40,704 bases of DNA from Phycisphaerales bacterium (GTDB lineage Bacteria > Planctomycetota > Phycisphaerae > Tepidisphaerales > Tepidisphaeraceae): NCBI GenBank assembly GCA_025361735.1, contig JANYKD010000041.1, forward strand, positions 1-40,704, read 5' to 3'. A model generated the notes under the pieces. The model was given only the letters and a program-made list of their open reading frames with translations. It was not told the origin of the DNA and searched no databases. Below, piece by piece: positions 1 to 9,559 of this stretch. The position numbers and the translations under genes were made by a program. The stretch's first letter is position 1; each line of letters starts with the position of its first letter.

Positions 1-1
1 C

Positions 2-472
2 ACGATCAAGACGGCGGGATTGCCCAACGCCGCCGAATGGCAGGAGTTGGCATTCGAGCGGCACGAACTGGCCGGCGACGAGCGGTTCTTCGAGCTGCTC
101 GACGAAACGCTGGCGGATCGAGCCGAGGCGGCCAACGAGCGGCTGTTGATCTTCTACACCTGCATGGGGCTGGGTTTCACGGGATGGTACACGGGACAGC
201 CGGAGTACCTGCGGAAGAAGATGATGGAGTGCGCGGGCCGGGTGAGAAACTTCATCCTGGTGGATCAGCAATCGCGGATCTGCCCCGAGGCCTACGAGAA
301 CGTGAATACGGCGAACCTGATCGAACCGCCGGCGTCGAGCCTGGTGGGCATCATCATCGTGCTGATCGGGATGACGATCGTGCTGATCAGCGCGTATGTT
401 TACTACTACAAGTCCGCATCGGACGGCCTTCTGGCGATTTTGAAAGCAATCAAGGACGCCAGCGTGAAATAG
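2..472 (+). CDS. tssL: Type VI secretion protein TssL/DotU (IcmH), 5'-truncated by window edge
   Basis: Inner-membrane component of the type VI secretion trans-envelope complex; it pairs with TssM, whose gene follows 18 bp downstream. The frame is open from base 2, so the start lies outside the window; a TTG at 20 would give 150 residues but is unlikely to be the real start. Visible family marks are the cytoplasmic helical-domain sequence RFFELLDE, then LLIFYTCMGLGFTGWY, and one C-terminal membrane helix (SSLVGIIIVLIGMTIVLISA) close to the end, as in tail-anchored DotU proteins. No OmpA-like peptidoglycan-binding domain follows the helix. The identification rests on both the motif and the neighbouring tssM and tagF genes. 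Confidence 0.85.
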   Translation, partial: TIKTAGLPNAAEWQELAFERHELAGDERFFELLDETLADRAEAANERLLIFYTCMGLGFTGWYTGQPEYLRKKMMECAGRVRNFILVDQQSRICPEAYENVNTANLIEPPASSLVGIIIVLIGMTIVLISAYVYYYKSASDGLLAILKAIKDASVK

Positions 473-490
473 CCGGCGGGAGTTTCTCAT

Positions 491-3400
491 ATGGCTCAAG
501 ACATGGGATTCAATGAAGCGATGGGCGGGGCTTCCAAGATGGCGCAGCTGGGAATGTTCGTGCTGGCCGGCGGTACGGTCATGGGCGCGATCGGCCTGGC
601 CGTGGACTGGAAGACGGCGATGATCGTCGGCGCGGGATTTGTGATCGTCCTGCTGATGCTGCTGGCCTATTTCTGGATTCTCAAGCTGCTGACGCGTCGC
701 AAGTCGCGGCCGATGGAGCAGATGATCCTGGAGAATTCGGGGGCGTCGCCGAACGCCATTTCGGAGCCGGCGCGGCGGGCAAAACTGGATGAGATGCGAC
801 GATCGTTCGAGACCGGCGTGCAGCGGTTCCGTGAAGCGGGGAAGAATCTTTACGCGCTGCCGTGGTATGCGCTGGTTGGCGAGCCGGGTTCGGGCAAGAC
901 CGAGGCGATCCGCCACAGCAAGATCGGTTTCCCGCCGGGGTTTCAGGACCAGCTCCAGGGGTCGGGCGGCACGCTGAACATGAACTGGTGGTTCAGCAAC
1001 AACGCAATCATTCTCGATACAGCCGGCCGGCTGATGTTCCAGGAAGCGCCGCCCGGACAGACCTCGGAGTGGAAGGAGTTCCTGCAGTTGCTGGCTCGGG
1101 TGCGGCCGAACTGCCCGATCAACGGACTGCTGCTGGTGATTCCGGCCGACTCGCTGATCCGTGACAATGCCGACAAACTCGAAGAGAAAGCCGGGAAGAT
1201 CGCCCGGCAGTTCGACAGCATCCAGCGGACGCTGGGTGTGCGATTCCCGGTATTCGTGGTGATCACCAAGGCCGATCTTCTGGTCGGGTTCCGCGAGTTC
1301 TTCGATGGCGTGACCGACCCGCACCTCCAGGATCAGATGATGGGATGGTCGAACCCGAATCCGCTGGACACACCGTTCAACCCGGCCGAGGTGCAGAAGC
1401 ATCTGGAGTCCGTGTCGGCGGCGCTGGTCAAGCGCCGGCAGGGGTTGTTGCTGGATCCCGTGCATACGGAAGACGCAAACAGCCGGCGGCTGGACCAGGT
1501 GGATGCGCTGTACGCATTCCCCGAAAGCCTGATGCAGATTTCGCCGCGCCTGCGGCGGTATCTGGAGATGATCTTCGTGGCCGGGGAATGGGCGCCCAAG
1601 CCGCTCTTCCTGCGCGGAATCTATTTCAACTCCGCGATGCGCGAAGGCTCGGCGCTGGATGCGGCGCTGGCCGAGGCGATGAAGGTGCCGCTCGATTCCC
1701 TTCCGGAAGGACGCGCCTGGGAGCGCGACCGCTCATATTTCCTGCGCGATCTGTTCCTGGAAAAAGTCTTCCGCGAGAGAGGCCTGGTCACCCGGGCGGG
1801 CAACACCAAGAAGATGATGCGCAGCCGCAGGCTGGCCGTCATCATCACCGGACTCATCGCCATTCTGGCGCTTGGCGGGTTGACGTTCTGGGGCCAGCAT
1901 GAGTTGCGTCAGGCGGTCGGCGAGGAATACAAGAACTGGACCGCGGTAAAGGCCGGGCAATTCTCAGCCAAGACTGAGCTCGCAGGGCAAACGCGATATC
2001 TGCCGCTGTTGGTGCCCGCGGATGACAAGTCGGCCGCAGCCAGCACGTCGACGACGCGCGCGATGCCGCGGCTCTTCCGCTATGCCGGCGCCGACCCTGT
2101 CGGTGACGACAAGGAGATCGACGGCAAACCCCGCACGCGCGTGTCGCTGCTGGCGGCGGCCAGCGGATATGCCGCCAGGGAAACCAAGGTCAGCCCGATC
2201 TTCAAGCCGATCTCAGTGGCCATCGGCGATATCAACGACAAGAAACACCAGGCATACCGCGCACTGGTGGACGATGCCGAGGTCTGGCCGATGCTCAATG
2301 CGGTCCGCATGAAGATGGGCATCGAGAAGGCCGCGACCTGGACGCCGGCGGCCACGGCGGCGCTGGGCGATCTGGTGCGGTTGGAGACACTCGCTTCGGG
2401 CCTGGTTCCGCAGTTGGGCAACAAGCTGAACCTGACGGGTCCCGGCGAAGCCCAGGTCAAAGTCGAGGATCTTTTCGGATATGTGCTCGAAGGGCCCGAT
2501 GTTTCCGCGTTCAATGGAGACAAGGACAGGATCCAGGGACTCCTGGATTCGGTCTACGGCACAATGGCGGCCCGCCAGGACATCCCGGGCAAGCGCGGGC
2601 TGACGGACACGGCCGGGCGCGAAGCCGACCACAAGGCGATTGAAACGGGCATGCAGGCATTGAATGATCATTGGCAGATCGAGCCGATCGGCGGCCGCGA
2701 ATGCCTGCGGTACATCGGCGATCTGACCGCCGCGCTCAAGCGGCTCCGGACGGCCGAAAAGGACATCGAAATCAACGTCGGCCAGGCTCCGGTCAGCATG
2801 AAGGACTACGATGAGCGCTCGCAGAAGTGGCTCAAGGCGCTGGGCGAGTATGACGCGGCGCGGAAGGATGCCGAAAGACTGATCGGCCAGATCAAGCAGC
2901 AGTACACCTGGGACGACAGCCAGTCGCTGCGGGATTTGTTTGACAAGCAACTTAAAGAGAGCCTCAAGCGAGGCTCTGACGGGATCGACGGCATCCTGCG
3001 ACAACTTCCCGACGGCGAACCGGCCAAGCAACCCAAGTTCCTGGTGGACGTGCGGACAGCGCTTGAAGGAATTAAGTCGCGTCTGGCCGGCATGGACGCG
3101 GCCAAGGCGCTGGCGGCGCTGAAGTTGCAGGACGAACTCGAGAAAGTGGATGCCGAGTACCTGCGGCCGGCATTGGACGCCGATGGCAAGGCGGCGAGGC
3201 TGTTCGCCATTCGGCAGGCGGTCTACGCGCGGGCGATTGCACCGATCCTGCAGGACAAGATCGACTCGACAAAGAACATCGAGACGGTGACGGAAACGCT
3301 TGCCGGCGTGACCGCGGATCTGGCTTCGGACAAGACGAAGAACGACGAGGCGCTGAACAAAAACATAGCATTCAAGGATGTGCTCAAAACGGCGATCGAC

Positions 3401-5050
3401 AGCAGTTCCAAGGTGCTGGATTACCGCTCGGCAGCCCAGCGACAGCGAGTCTGTGCGTCGATCCTCGACAAACTGGCGGCGGTTGCCGCAGGCGGCGGAC
3501 CCGCGGCGGCGCCCGCTAAGAACCCCTTTGGAGCCCGCGTCGAGACGATTGCCGAGCAGCCGGAGAAATACCGGCCGCTAGTACAGGATGCGGTTCCATT
3601 CACGGACATCAGGGAAGCGGGACGATTCAAGTCGACTTACCTGCCGGCGGCCGCCAAGGCGGTGCTGGAGGGATGGAAGACGATCAACGCAACCACGGCG
3701 GACGACGCAAAAGCCAGCAACAAGGTGATCGAGCCCAAGCCCCTGCGCGAGCGGATGGATGCCCTGCGCCCGGATCAGGAGCGATACGTCAGAAGCTATT
3801 GCATGTACTGGACGACGACGGTCCCGGCGCTGCTGGTCGTCAGGGATTTCACCTGGAAGGATTTCGTGACGAGCAAGCCCGAAGCTTTCTCGCTCCTGTC
3901 AAGCCTGCTGAAGGTCGGCAATGAACAAAACGCCGCTTTGACCGTGATCGGCGGCTTTGTGACAGACGACAAACTCAAGTTGGAGATTACCAGCGCAATC
4001 GACCTGACCTCGAAAACCGATCAGACCTCACTGGACCGCTTCCAGGTCGAGGTGGACCGGCGGATTCGCAACTGGTGCGCCAACGCGGATCCGGGCAAAG
4101 CCAGGTCGGCCATCATCCGGCTCAAGCCTGACAAGTTCATGCAGGAATATGTGCTGGTGCCGTCAAAGCAGTCGCAGCCGGTTTACCAGGCATATTTCAC
4201 GTCTCTGTTCATCAAGTCGCTGGAAGCCCTGGGCAAAGAGGCACAGGATCTGTTGCAGGCGGACTTGAAGAGCCTTTTCAGGGACTATCGGAAATTCCCG
4301 CTCACGGTACCGGAAGTTAACACCGACCCGCTCACACCGGAACAGGTGGCGGAAGCGAGGCAACTGGCCAAGCGTGTCTCGACGACAACGGAAGGCAGCA
4401 CGCCGACCGCGGGCGCAGGCTCGCTCATTCAGGACGGCGCGGGCACGAGCATCACCGATATCGACGAGCGGTTGCGAGCCCTGTACGCAACGGATATCGG
4501 CGACAAGGATCTGGCGGTGCTGCAGAAGATGCGGCGGATTCTCGATATCCTGCCGACGGGCGATGACAAGCTGAAGGTGAATCTCGTGACCGTCGGCACG
4601 GATGACTGGACCAAGGCGCTCCAGGCCGGCGGCTACACCAGGGATGACGACAAGTGGAACTACGTCGCCATTTATCCATTGACGCCGGTCGGCGCAATGA
4701 AGGATGACCGAACCGTCGGGTCGCAACTTCGGGTGGCCGGCGAGAACATCAACGGAAACTCACCATTCGGCGATCCGTCGCTGCCGGGGAAGCCGTTCCG
4801 ACTCCATCTCAAGCAGAACCCGGAAAGCACGTATCTCAACAGCCTGTGCGTCCTGCCGGCGCCCGCGACGAATGATCGTTCGTGGACTGGGCAATGGGAT
4901 GCGTTGCGAATGATCTTCGAACCCGGCGCGGTCGGTGATGGGAGTGAATGGCTGGTGCCCATCGTTACGCAGGGCAAGGACGCGGTGGTGATCAAGGTCA
5001 AGTTTGAAAAGGCCCTTCCCAAGAAGGACGAGTGGCCGGCAATCAAGTGA
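491..5050 (+). CDS. tssM: Type VI secretion protein TssM (IcmF/VasK)
   Basis: Large inner-membrane protein of the T6SS membrane complex, 1519 residues, longer than many family members. Residues 17-67 hold two membrane helices and 448-470 a third, leaving a cytoplasmic NTPase-like domain between them and a large periplasmic part after. The NTPase domain shows a Walker A GEPGSGKT at 130-137, an ILDTAGR (D176) Walker-B-like stretch and an ITKAD (258-262) G-nucleotide motif, so nucleotide binding looks intact; some TssM proteins lack it. The ATG at 491 is preceded by GGGAG. The C-terminal stretch has the form of the IcmF-related carbohydrate-binding-like region. tagF follows after 12 bp, so the three genes look like one transcription unit. 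Confidence 0.93.
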   Translation: MAQDMGFNEAMGGASKMAQLGMFVLAGGTVMGAIGLAVDWKTAMIVGAGFVIVLLMLLAYFWILKLLTRRKSRPMEQMILENSGASPNAISEPARRAKLDEMRRSFETGVQRFREAGKNLYALPWYALVGEPGSGKTEAIRHSKIGFPPGFQDQLQGSGGTLNMNWWFSNNAIILDTAGRLMFQEAPPGQTSEWKEFLQLLARVRPNCPINGLLLVIPADSLIRDNADKLEEKAGKIARQFDSIQRTLGVRFPVFVVITKADLLVGFREFFDGVTDPHLQDQMMGWSNPNPLDTPFNPAEVQKHLESVSAALVKRRQGLLLDPVHTEDANSRRLDQVDALYAFPESLMQISPRLRRYLEMIFVAGEWAPKPLFLRGIYFNSAMREGSALDAALAEAMKVPLDSLPEGRAWERDRSYFLRDLFLEKVFRERGLVTRAGNTKKMMRSRRLAVIITGLIAILALGGLTFWGQHELRQAVGEEYKNWTAVKAGQFSAKTELAGQTRYLPLLVPADDKSAAASTSTTRAMPRLFRYAGADPVGDDKEIDGKPRTRVSLLAAASGYAARETKVSPIFKPISVAIGDINDKKHQAYRALVDDAEVWPMLNAVRMKMGIEKAATWTPAATAALGDLVRLETLASGLVPQLGNKLNLTGPGEAQVKVEDLFGYVLEGPDVSAFNGDKDRIQGLLDSVYGTMAARQDIPGKRGLTDTAGREADHKAIETGMQALNDHWQIEPIGGRECLRYIGDLTAALKRLRTAEKDIEINVGQAPVSMKDYDERSQKWLKALGEYDAARKDAERLIGQIKQQYTWDDSQSLRDLFDKQLKESLKRGSDGIDGILRQLPDGEPAKQPKFLVDVRTALEGIKSRLAGMDAAKALAALKLQDELEKVDAEYLRPALDADGKAARLFAIRQAVYARAIAPILQDKIDSTKNIETVTETLAGVTADLASDKTKNDEALNKNIAFKDVLKTAIDSSSKVLDYRSAAQRQRVCASILDKLAAVAAGGGPAAAPAKNPFGARVETIAEQPEKYRPLVQDAVPFTDIREAGRFKSTYLPAAAKAVLEGWKTINATTADDAKASNKVIEPKPLRERMDALRPDQERYVRSYCMYWTTTVPALLVVRDFTWKDFVTSKPEAFSLLSSLLKVGNEQNAALTVIGGFVTDDKLKLEITSAIDLTSKTDQTSLDRFQVEVDRRIRNWCANADPGKARSAIIRLKPDKFMQEYVLVPSKQSQPVYQAYFTSLFIKSLEALGKEAQDLLQADLKSLFRDYRKFPLTVPEVNTDPLTPEQVAEARQLAKRVSTTTEGSTPTAGAGSLIQDGAGTSITDIDERLRALYATDIGDKDLAVLQKMRRILDILPTGDDKLKVNLVTVGTDDWTKALQAGGYTRDDDKWNYVAIYPLTPVGAMKDDRTVGSQLRVAGENINGNSPFGDPSLPGKPFRLHLKQNPESTYLNSLCVLPAPATNDRSWTGQWDALRMIFEPGAVGDGSEWLVPIVTQGKDAVVIKVKFEKALPKKDEWPAIK

Positions 5051-5062
5051 CGGGAGGTCCGT

Positions 5063-6001
5063 GTGCCTGGATTCTTCTCCGGCATCCTCGACAAGTTCAG
5101 GAGTCCGCCGCGAACGCCGGCGACGTTTCTGGCCGCGTTCGGCAAACATCCCGGGTGGAATGACCACATGGACGACCTGGGGCTGCAGAGCGGCCAGCTC
5201 ATCGAGCTGCGCCGGCTGCTGTATGTGCAGGGAATCAGCGGGAATGTCGACTCGGGTGCATGGGAAGCGCTGGGGCCGGAGCAGCGGCTCGACGCGTTTC
5301 GGCATCTCATGTTGTGGCGGAGCGGCAACAGCATTGTACTGGCCCGGCTGTGGTCGAGCAGTGACGGCAAGGGACGCAGGAAGTATCCGATGATTGTCGC
5401 CGCCCAGGCCGATCATCTGCCCGCACAGTGGCTGATCGAGACGGCCGGGCCAATCCTGGGACGGCTGGAGGGCGAGTTCGCCGCAGCCACCGATGCGACG
5501 GAGGTTCGCGCCGGCATGGATCGCGCCCGCACGGAACTGGCGGCGCTCGTGGCGAAGAACCCTCCGGCCCCGGCCGGCGAGGCAACTGGTCCGCTGGCGA
5601 CACTGGCCGCCCGCCCGGAACTGAACCCCGATCATCGCGGGCTGTGCATTCTGTTGTATCACCTGGAACGCGATCTGGCTCCGTTCCTCAAGGGAGCACG
5701 CACCCAAGGCGGCGCGCCGCGGCACATGCGGGTGCCGGCCTGCGCCGACTCGGCCGCCGCCGCCCTGACGCTCTGGGCACGGTTCTTCGAGATGCAGCTC
5801 GATGCTTCCACGATGATGCTGCTGTTTGCGCCGCTGGATGGATCGTGGGTGGACCTGATCGTGGGTGAACCCTCGCCGACGCAATTCTTCTGCATGCGGG
5901 CGGGACCCAATGTTCTGCCGCTGGCGACTGATATCCCCTACAACCTGGACGCATCATTCGTCGCCAGGGTCGAGCAGATGCTGCAGGCCGGCCAGGCTTG
6001 A
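5063..6001 (+). CDS. tagF: Type VI secretion-associated protein TagF
   Basis: TagF proteins are cytoplasmic post-translational repressors of T6SS firing that act outside the threonine-phosphorylation switch. The N-terminal part carries the family signature FGKHPGWNDH near residues 29-38, equivalent to the GKlPahgDF motif of proteobacterial TagF. At 312 residues it is longer than the compact proteobacterial form, and the C-terminal half (acidic and alanine-rich) is not recognised. The GTG start at 5063 has a strong GGGAGG 5 bp upstream. It is the last gene of the secretion cluster and faces a convergent lipoprotein gene 11 bp away. Confidence 0.72.
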   Translation: MPGFFSGILDKFRSPPRTPATFLAAFGKHPGWNDHMDDLGLQSGQLIELRRLLYVQGISGNVDSGAWEALGPEQRLDAFRHLMLWRSGNSIVLARLWSSSDGKGRRKYPMIVAAQADHLPAQWLIETAGPILGRLEGEFAAATDATEVRAGMDRARTELAALVAKNPPAPAGEATGPLATLAARPELNPDHRGLCILLYHLERDLAPFLKGARTQGGAPRHMRVPACADSAAAALTLWARFFEMQLDASTMMLLFAPLDGSWVDLIVGEPSPTQFFCMRAGPNVLPLATDIPYNLDASFVARVEQMLQAGQA

Positions 6002-6012
6002 CGGCCGGATGC

Positions 6013-6177
6013 TCATTTGGGCGTATGGCCCGACGGCGGCGGGGGCGGCGGAACCGGCTGCTGCGTGTTCATATTCCGCTTCTGGTTGTCATCCGACTTG
6101 TCGGAATCGGAGGCGCAGCCGACAAGCCCCGCCAAAAGCATCGTGCCCGCCAGAACCATGATTCCCATTCGTGCCAT
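6013..6177 (-). CDS. Small proline-rich lipoprotein (54 aa)
   Basis: A 54-residue frame read leftward: start ATG at 6177 preceded by a good GGAGA ribosome site, stop TGA at 6013. It encodes a short signal sequence (MARMGIMVLAGTMLLAG) ending in a lipobox L-V-G-C with the lipidated Cys at residue 21. A hydrophilic Asp/Ser/Lys stretch follows, then a run of prolines (PVPPPPPP) and the end GHTPK. It has no recognisable domain; it looks like a small lipid-anchored envelope peptide. It lies just past tagF in the opposite direction. The ribosome site, lipobox and clean start support it as a real gene despite its size. Confidence 0.7.
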   Translation of the reverse strand: MARMGIMVLAGTMLLAGLVGCASDSDKSDDNQKRNMNTQQPVPPPPPPSGHTPK

Positions 6178-6236
6178 GATCGTCTCCAGGTCTTGTTAAG
6201 GCGATCTTACGCCGGACAGTCAATCCTGGCGAGCAC

Positions 6237-9200
6237 TCAGGCGTTGTCGCGCTTCGCGTCGTCGTATATGGCGATGACGGCATCGACTGCGGCATTTCCA
6301 TACCACGCATTGAATAGAAGGATATTGCCGTGTTTGACGGAAGCCACGAGCACGTCATGGTTTGCCAGGAAGTCACCGCCACTGATCTGGATCAGGGTGA
6401 AGGCAGCGGGGTTGTACGCCAGCGCGGTGTCTGGGGTTTCGGTGACGCCTCCGCGAAGCTCAAGATACGGAGCCGAAGCTGAGTACCAGCCCGTGACCAT
6501 GTTGAAGCCCTCGGGGCTGAACAGGCAATTGGGCAAAGCTTCGTTAATGATCCTCATGGAATCCGCGGTAATCCCGTTCGGGCTGTCGATGTAGAACAGT
6601 GTGCAACCCCAGCGTTCATGGGCATATCTTGCCCGACGAATGATGGTTTGAACCGGATCGGACGATTCAAACTGACTGATCACGCCATTCACATCGGTCA
6701 ATTCCATTGGCCGGAGGGTGACGCCCGTTCGCAGGCCGGCATCGCGGAAACGCTTGAAGTATTCGTCGATGGTTCCCTGGTAGTCCAGTTCCGGCGAAAG
6801 TGTCGTTGCCATGTCCGGAGCGCCATAATAGGGATAGGCAGGCTCGTGCCCAAAGCCTTCGACGCCCCAGACGATCATCCCCTGGGCGTTGGCGCTCTTG
6901 AGGACGGCGATCGACGCGTCCGCGGATGCCAGCATTTCAGCGCGAAAATCTTCGAGCCCGGCAGGCGTGGTGGTATCAATTGAATACCCAATCCACCAGC
7001 CGTGCGGGTTCGTTGCCGTGATCGACGAGCCCTCAGACGCGATGTGCAGCGCGCCAATTGCCCGGCGGTCATCCCACGCCAGTTCCGGCGGGTTGACGTC
7101 TTCGTATTGCTGGAAGACGTCGCCTGCGGTCTGGCCGATGGGCGTCGCCTTATCGCCGAAGCGAAGCGACACGTTGTATGTATCGGATCCTCCGGGCGGA
7201 ACCGGGCGGCTGAGCCCTGACCAACCGCCCGGGAACCAACTCTCGGGCAGCGAGCCGACCCACACCTGCCAGCGCCGGGTCGTTGCCGTCTCGTTGGTGG
7301 AGAACAGGCCGCTGAGGAGCGGCTTGCCGATCTGCTCGTTGGCAAACACGACGGCGTCCTGGCCATAAGCCGCCTTGAAGACGGTCGGACCGTCAACATT
7401 CATTCCGACATAGGGACAGGCCTGAAACCCGTCAGGGAATTCGGGGAACTGGATTATGAACGGGATCACGTTGACTCCGACCAGCGTGTCCGTGGGGCTG
7501 TTGTTGACGACGTGCACGTTGATTTGAATCTGATCGTCACTGACTACGTATTGGCATGACACGGCGCCCCAGGCATACTGCCAGGTGACGGTCGTGGTGG
7601 CCAGATCGAAACTGGAATGGAAATTGAGAGCTCCCGAGACGTGGGCAGTGGTCCCGTCCGCATGCTGGATCATGTAGTCACCCACCGCAAACCCGTCCCA
7701 GGGGTTGACGGACAGATCCAGCAGGGTGTAATCGCCAAACGTGATCTTCTGGATTCCGGTATCGCCAAATGTTACCTGCAATCCGGTGCGAGCCACGGCC
7801 GGCACAGCCGTGGAAAAGGCTGCTTCGCCCGCGTAATTTGCGGCCCGGACTCGGTAGTAATAGGTAATCCCGGGTTGAACGGCAGCGTCGGTGTAGTCCG
7901 TGGTGTCGCCGTCCACGGTGGCCACAGTGGCGAAGTTCGTGCCGTCGGTGCCGCGTTGCACTTCAAACCATGCCTGGTTGGCCGTGGAATTATCCCACGC
8001 CAGCGAGATGTGCTGGCGGTCGCGATCCGCGACACGCAGGCCGGTCGGCGTGCCTGTCGGGGCCGGGCCGGGATCGACGGGGAATGTCAACTGCGACATG
8101 TCGGTGTACGTGACACCATTTACCGTGAGCAGCGAAGCCCGCGCAGTCGGAATACTGCGATACCAGCCGATCAGCGTCGTGTTCAGAACGCTTACGCTCT
8201 GCGGGTCTTCGGCCGTGATCAGGCTCGCCGGGCCGAACGTGCGCACGCGGGAATTCTCGATCCGGACCTGCGACGCACCCCCGGCCACCGCGAACACGCC
8301 ATCCATGGTCGCGCGCAGCACGCACGTGAGGCTCAGACCGGCAATGCGAACGTTTCGCGACCAGGAGTCGACGCTCACCGCGGGGCGGTTGAAGCCCCAG
8401 GTGACCTGCCCATCACGAATCTCCACGTCCTGACTGCGATGCACGCTGACCAGCGAGACCACCGCGATCCGGCCGGAAAGCTGGCCGGTGACGCCCTGAA
8501 TCGTGATATCGTTGCATGCCGTGAGATCAAATCCTGCGATCCTGCCGGTCAGATTGGCGATCGTCAGGCCAGCCACCGCCAGCGCCCGGACGGCCGAGCT
8601 AGGCGATACGCCGCTGGGGAAGTCGAGATTGAGGTTGCGGAGCGTGATGTTGTTGGCCGGAGAGGCCACCTTGCGGATCGAGTTGTCCAGCGAGCCGGCC
8701 GTGATATCAAACGGCACGGTGCGGTTGACGACCAGCGTCGTGCCATCGTTGGACACCACGCGCACGAGCCGCTGATACTGCGGCTGGCCGGCATTGCCGG
8801 AATCCTCGCCGAGGGAGACGAGGATCCAGTCGCCACCCTGAATCTGGCTGGCAGGAATGTTCGCCTGGAAGGAATTCTGGCCGGCGGTGATGGTTTGCTT
8901 CCACGCATAGGTTACGCCGGCCGTGTCGCTGTGGATGTCGAACCAGGTGTCGGCAGTACCCTGGCCTGGACTGAGCAGCAATGTCGCCCCGTTGCCGTCG
9001 AAGCTGACGGTGCGACGAATGACCAGCGGCGAAGCGATACGGTACGTCTTGCCCGCGTCGAGCATCACCACGGCGCCCAGCGGCGCCGAGTTCAGAGCCT
9101 GCTGAATGGCGCTGGCATCGTCGGTGACGCCATCGCCCTTGGCGCCGAAATCGTGGGCAAACACCTGAGTCGCAGCGCTGGCGTTGGTCCCCCCGGCGCC

Positions 9201-9380
9201 AAATGACACTGCATCACCGCCAACAATTGTCCCGCGGGCTCGCGGCAATGACTGCTCCTCGGCCAGCGCGAACTGGTCGCCGCCATCGGCGGACAGCAAC
9301 GTTCGTGATTCGAGCATTTCCACAAGCGGCGTTGAGGCATCGCGAACCGGCGATTTTCTGGCGAACTTCCTGGGATACAT
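6237..9380 (-). CDS. Giant exported LEPR-XLL protein: pectate-lyase-like, FnIII and C-terminal glycosidase-like regions
   Basis: Exported protein of 1047 residues. The start at 9380 (MYPRKFARK) is chosen because GAGAGG lies just upstream; the open frame continues upstream to 9509 without such a site. Residues 23-31 are LESRTLLSA, the planctomycete LEPR-XLL export-type motif. From about residue 68 comes a pectate_lyase_3-like start (FGAKGDGVTDDASAIQQAL) followed by parallel beta-helix-like sequence to about 430. Residues about 445-530 are a fibronectin type III module (GLRV...YYYRVRAANYAGE). After a beta-rich region, the last ~260 residues (WWIGYSIDTTTP, MIVWGVEGFGHEPAYPYYG, GLRTGVTLRP) look like a TIM-barrel-type domain. 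Substrate unknown; a polysaccharide is inferred. Confidence 0.8.
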   Translation of the reverse strand: MYPRKFARKSPVRDASTPLVEMLESRTLLSADGGDQFALAEEQSLPRARGTIVGGDAVSFGAGGTNASAATQVFAHDFGAKGDGVTDDASAIQQALNSAPLGAVVMLDAGKTYRIASPLVIRRTVSFDGNGATLLLSPGQGTADTWFDIHSDTAGVTYAWKQTITAGQNSFQANIPASQIQGGDWILVSLGEDSGNAGQPQYQRLVRVVSNDGTTLVVNRTVPFDITAGSLDNSIRKVASPANNITLRNLNLDFPSGVSPSSAVRALAVAGLTIANLTGRIAGFDLTACNDITIQGVTGQLSGRIAVVSLVSVHRSQDVEIRDGQVTWGFNRPAVSVDSWSRNVRIAGLSLTCVLRATMDGVFAVAGGASQVRIENSRVRTFGPASLITAEDPQSVSVLNTTLIGWYRSIPTARASLLTVNGVTYTDMSQLTFPVDPGPAPTGTPTGLRVADRDRQHISLAWDNSTANQAWFEVQRGTDGTNFATVATVDGDTTDYTDAAVQPGITYYYRVRAANYAGEAAFSTAVPAVARTGLQVTFGDTGIQKITFGDYTLLDLSVNPWDGFAVGDYMIQHADGTTAHVSGALNFHSSFDLATTTVTWQYAWGAVSCQYVVSDDQIQINVHVVNNSPTDTLVGVNVIPFIIQFPEFPDGFQACPYVGMNVDGPTVFKAAYGQDAVVFANEQIGKPLLSGLFSTNETATTRRWQVWVGSLPESWFPGGWSGLSRPVPPGGSDTYNVSLRFGDKATPIGQTAGDVFQQYEDVNPPELAWDDRRAIGALHIASEGSSITATNPHGWWIGYSIDTTTPAGLEDFRAEMLASADASIAVLKSANAQGMIVWGVEGFGHEPAYPYYGAPDMATTLSPELDYQGTIDEYFKRFRDAGLRTGVTLRPMELTDVNGVISQFESSDPVQTIIRRARYAHERWGCTLFYIDSPNGITADSMRIINEALPNCLFSPEGFNMVTGWYSASAPYLELRGGVTETPDTALAYNPAAFTLIQISGGDFLANHDVLVASVKHGNILLFNAWYGNAAVDAVIAIYDDAKRDNA

Positions 9381-9559
9381 CTTCACGGACCTCTCTCGTT
9401 TACCTCTCCACTCCAGACAACCCAGGTTGACGTACGATACTTTGGAGCGGATGGGCAACTGCGGAATCGATTGTGCGGCAGGTCCGAGAATGCGGGGGTC
9501 ACTTGGCAAGGCACGCAGACGCCTGTAGAGTCGCGCCGTAAAGGAAGGACGAGTCAGTC

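Noticed and set aside
7617-9206. Plus-strand 529-codon frame
   Set aside because: It is the antisense of the giant LEPR-XLL gene, with no recognised motif.
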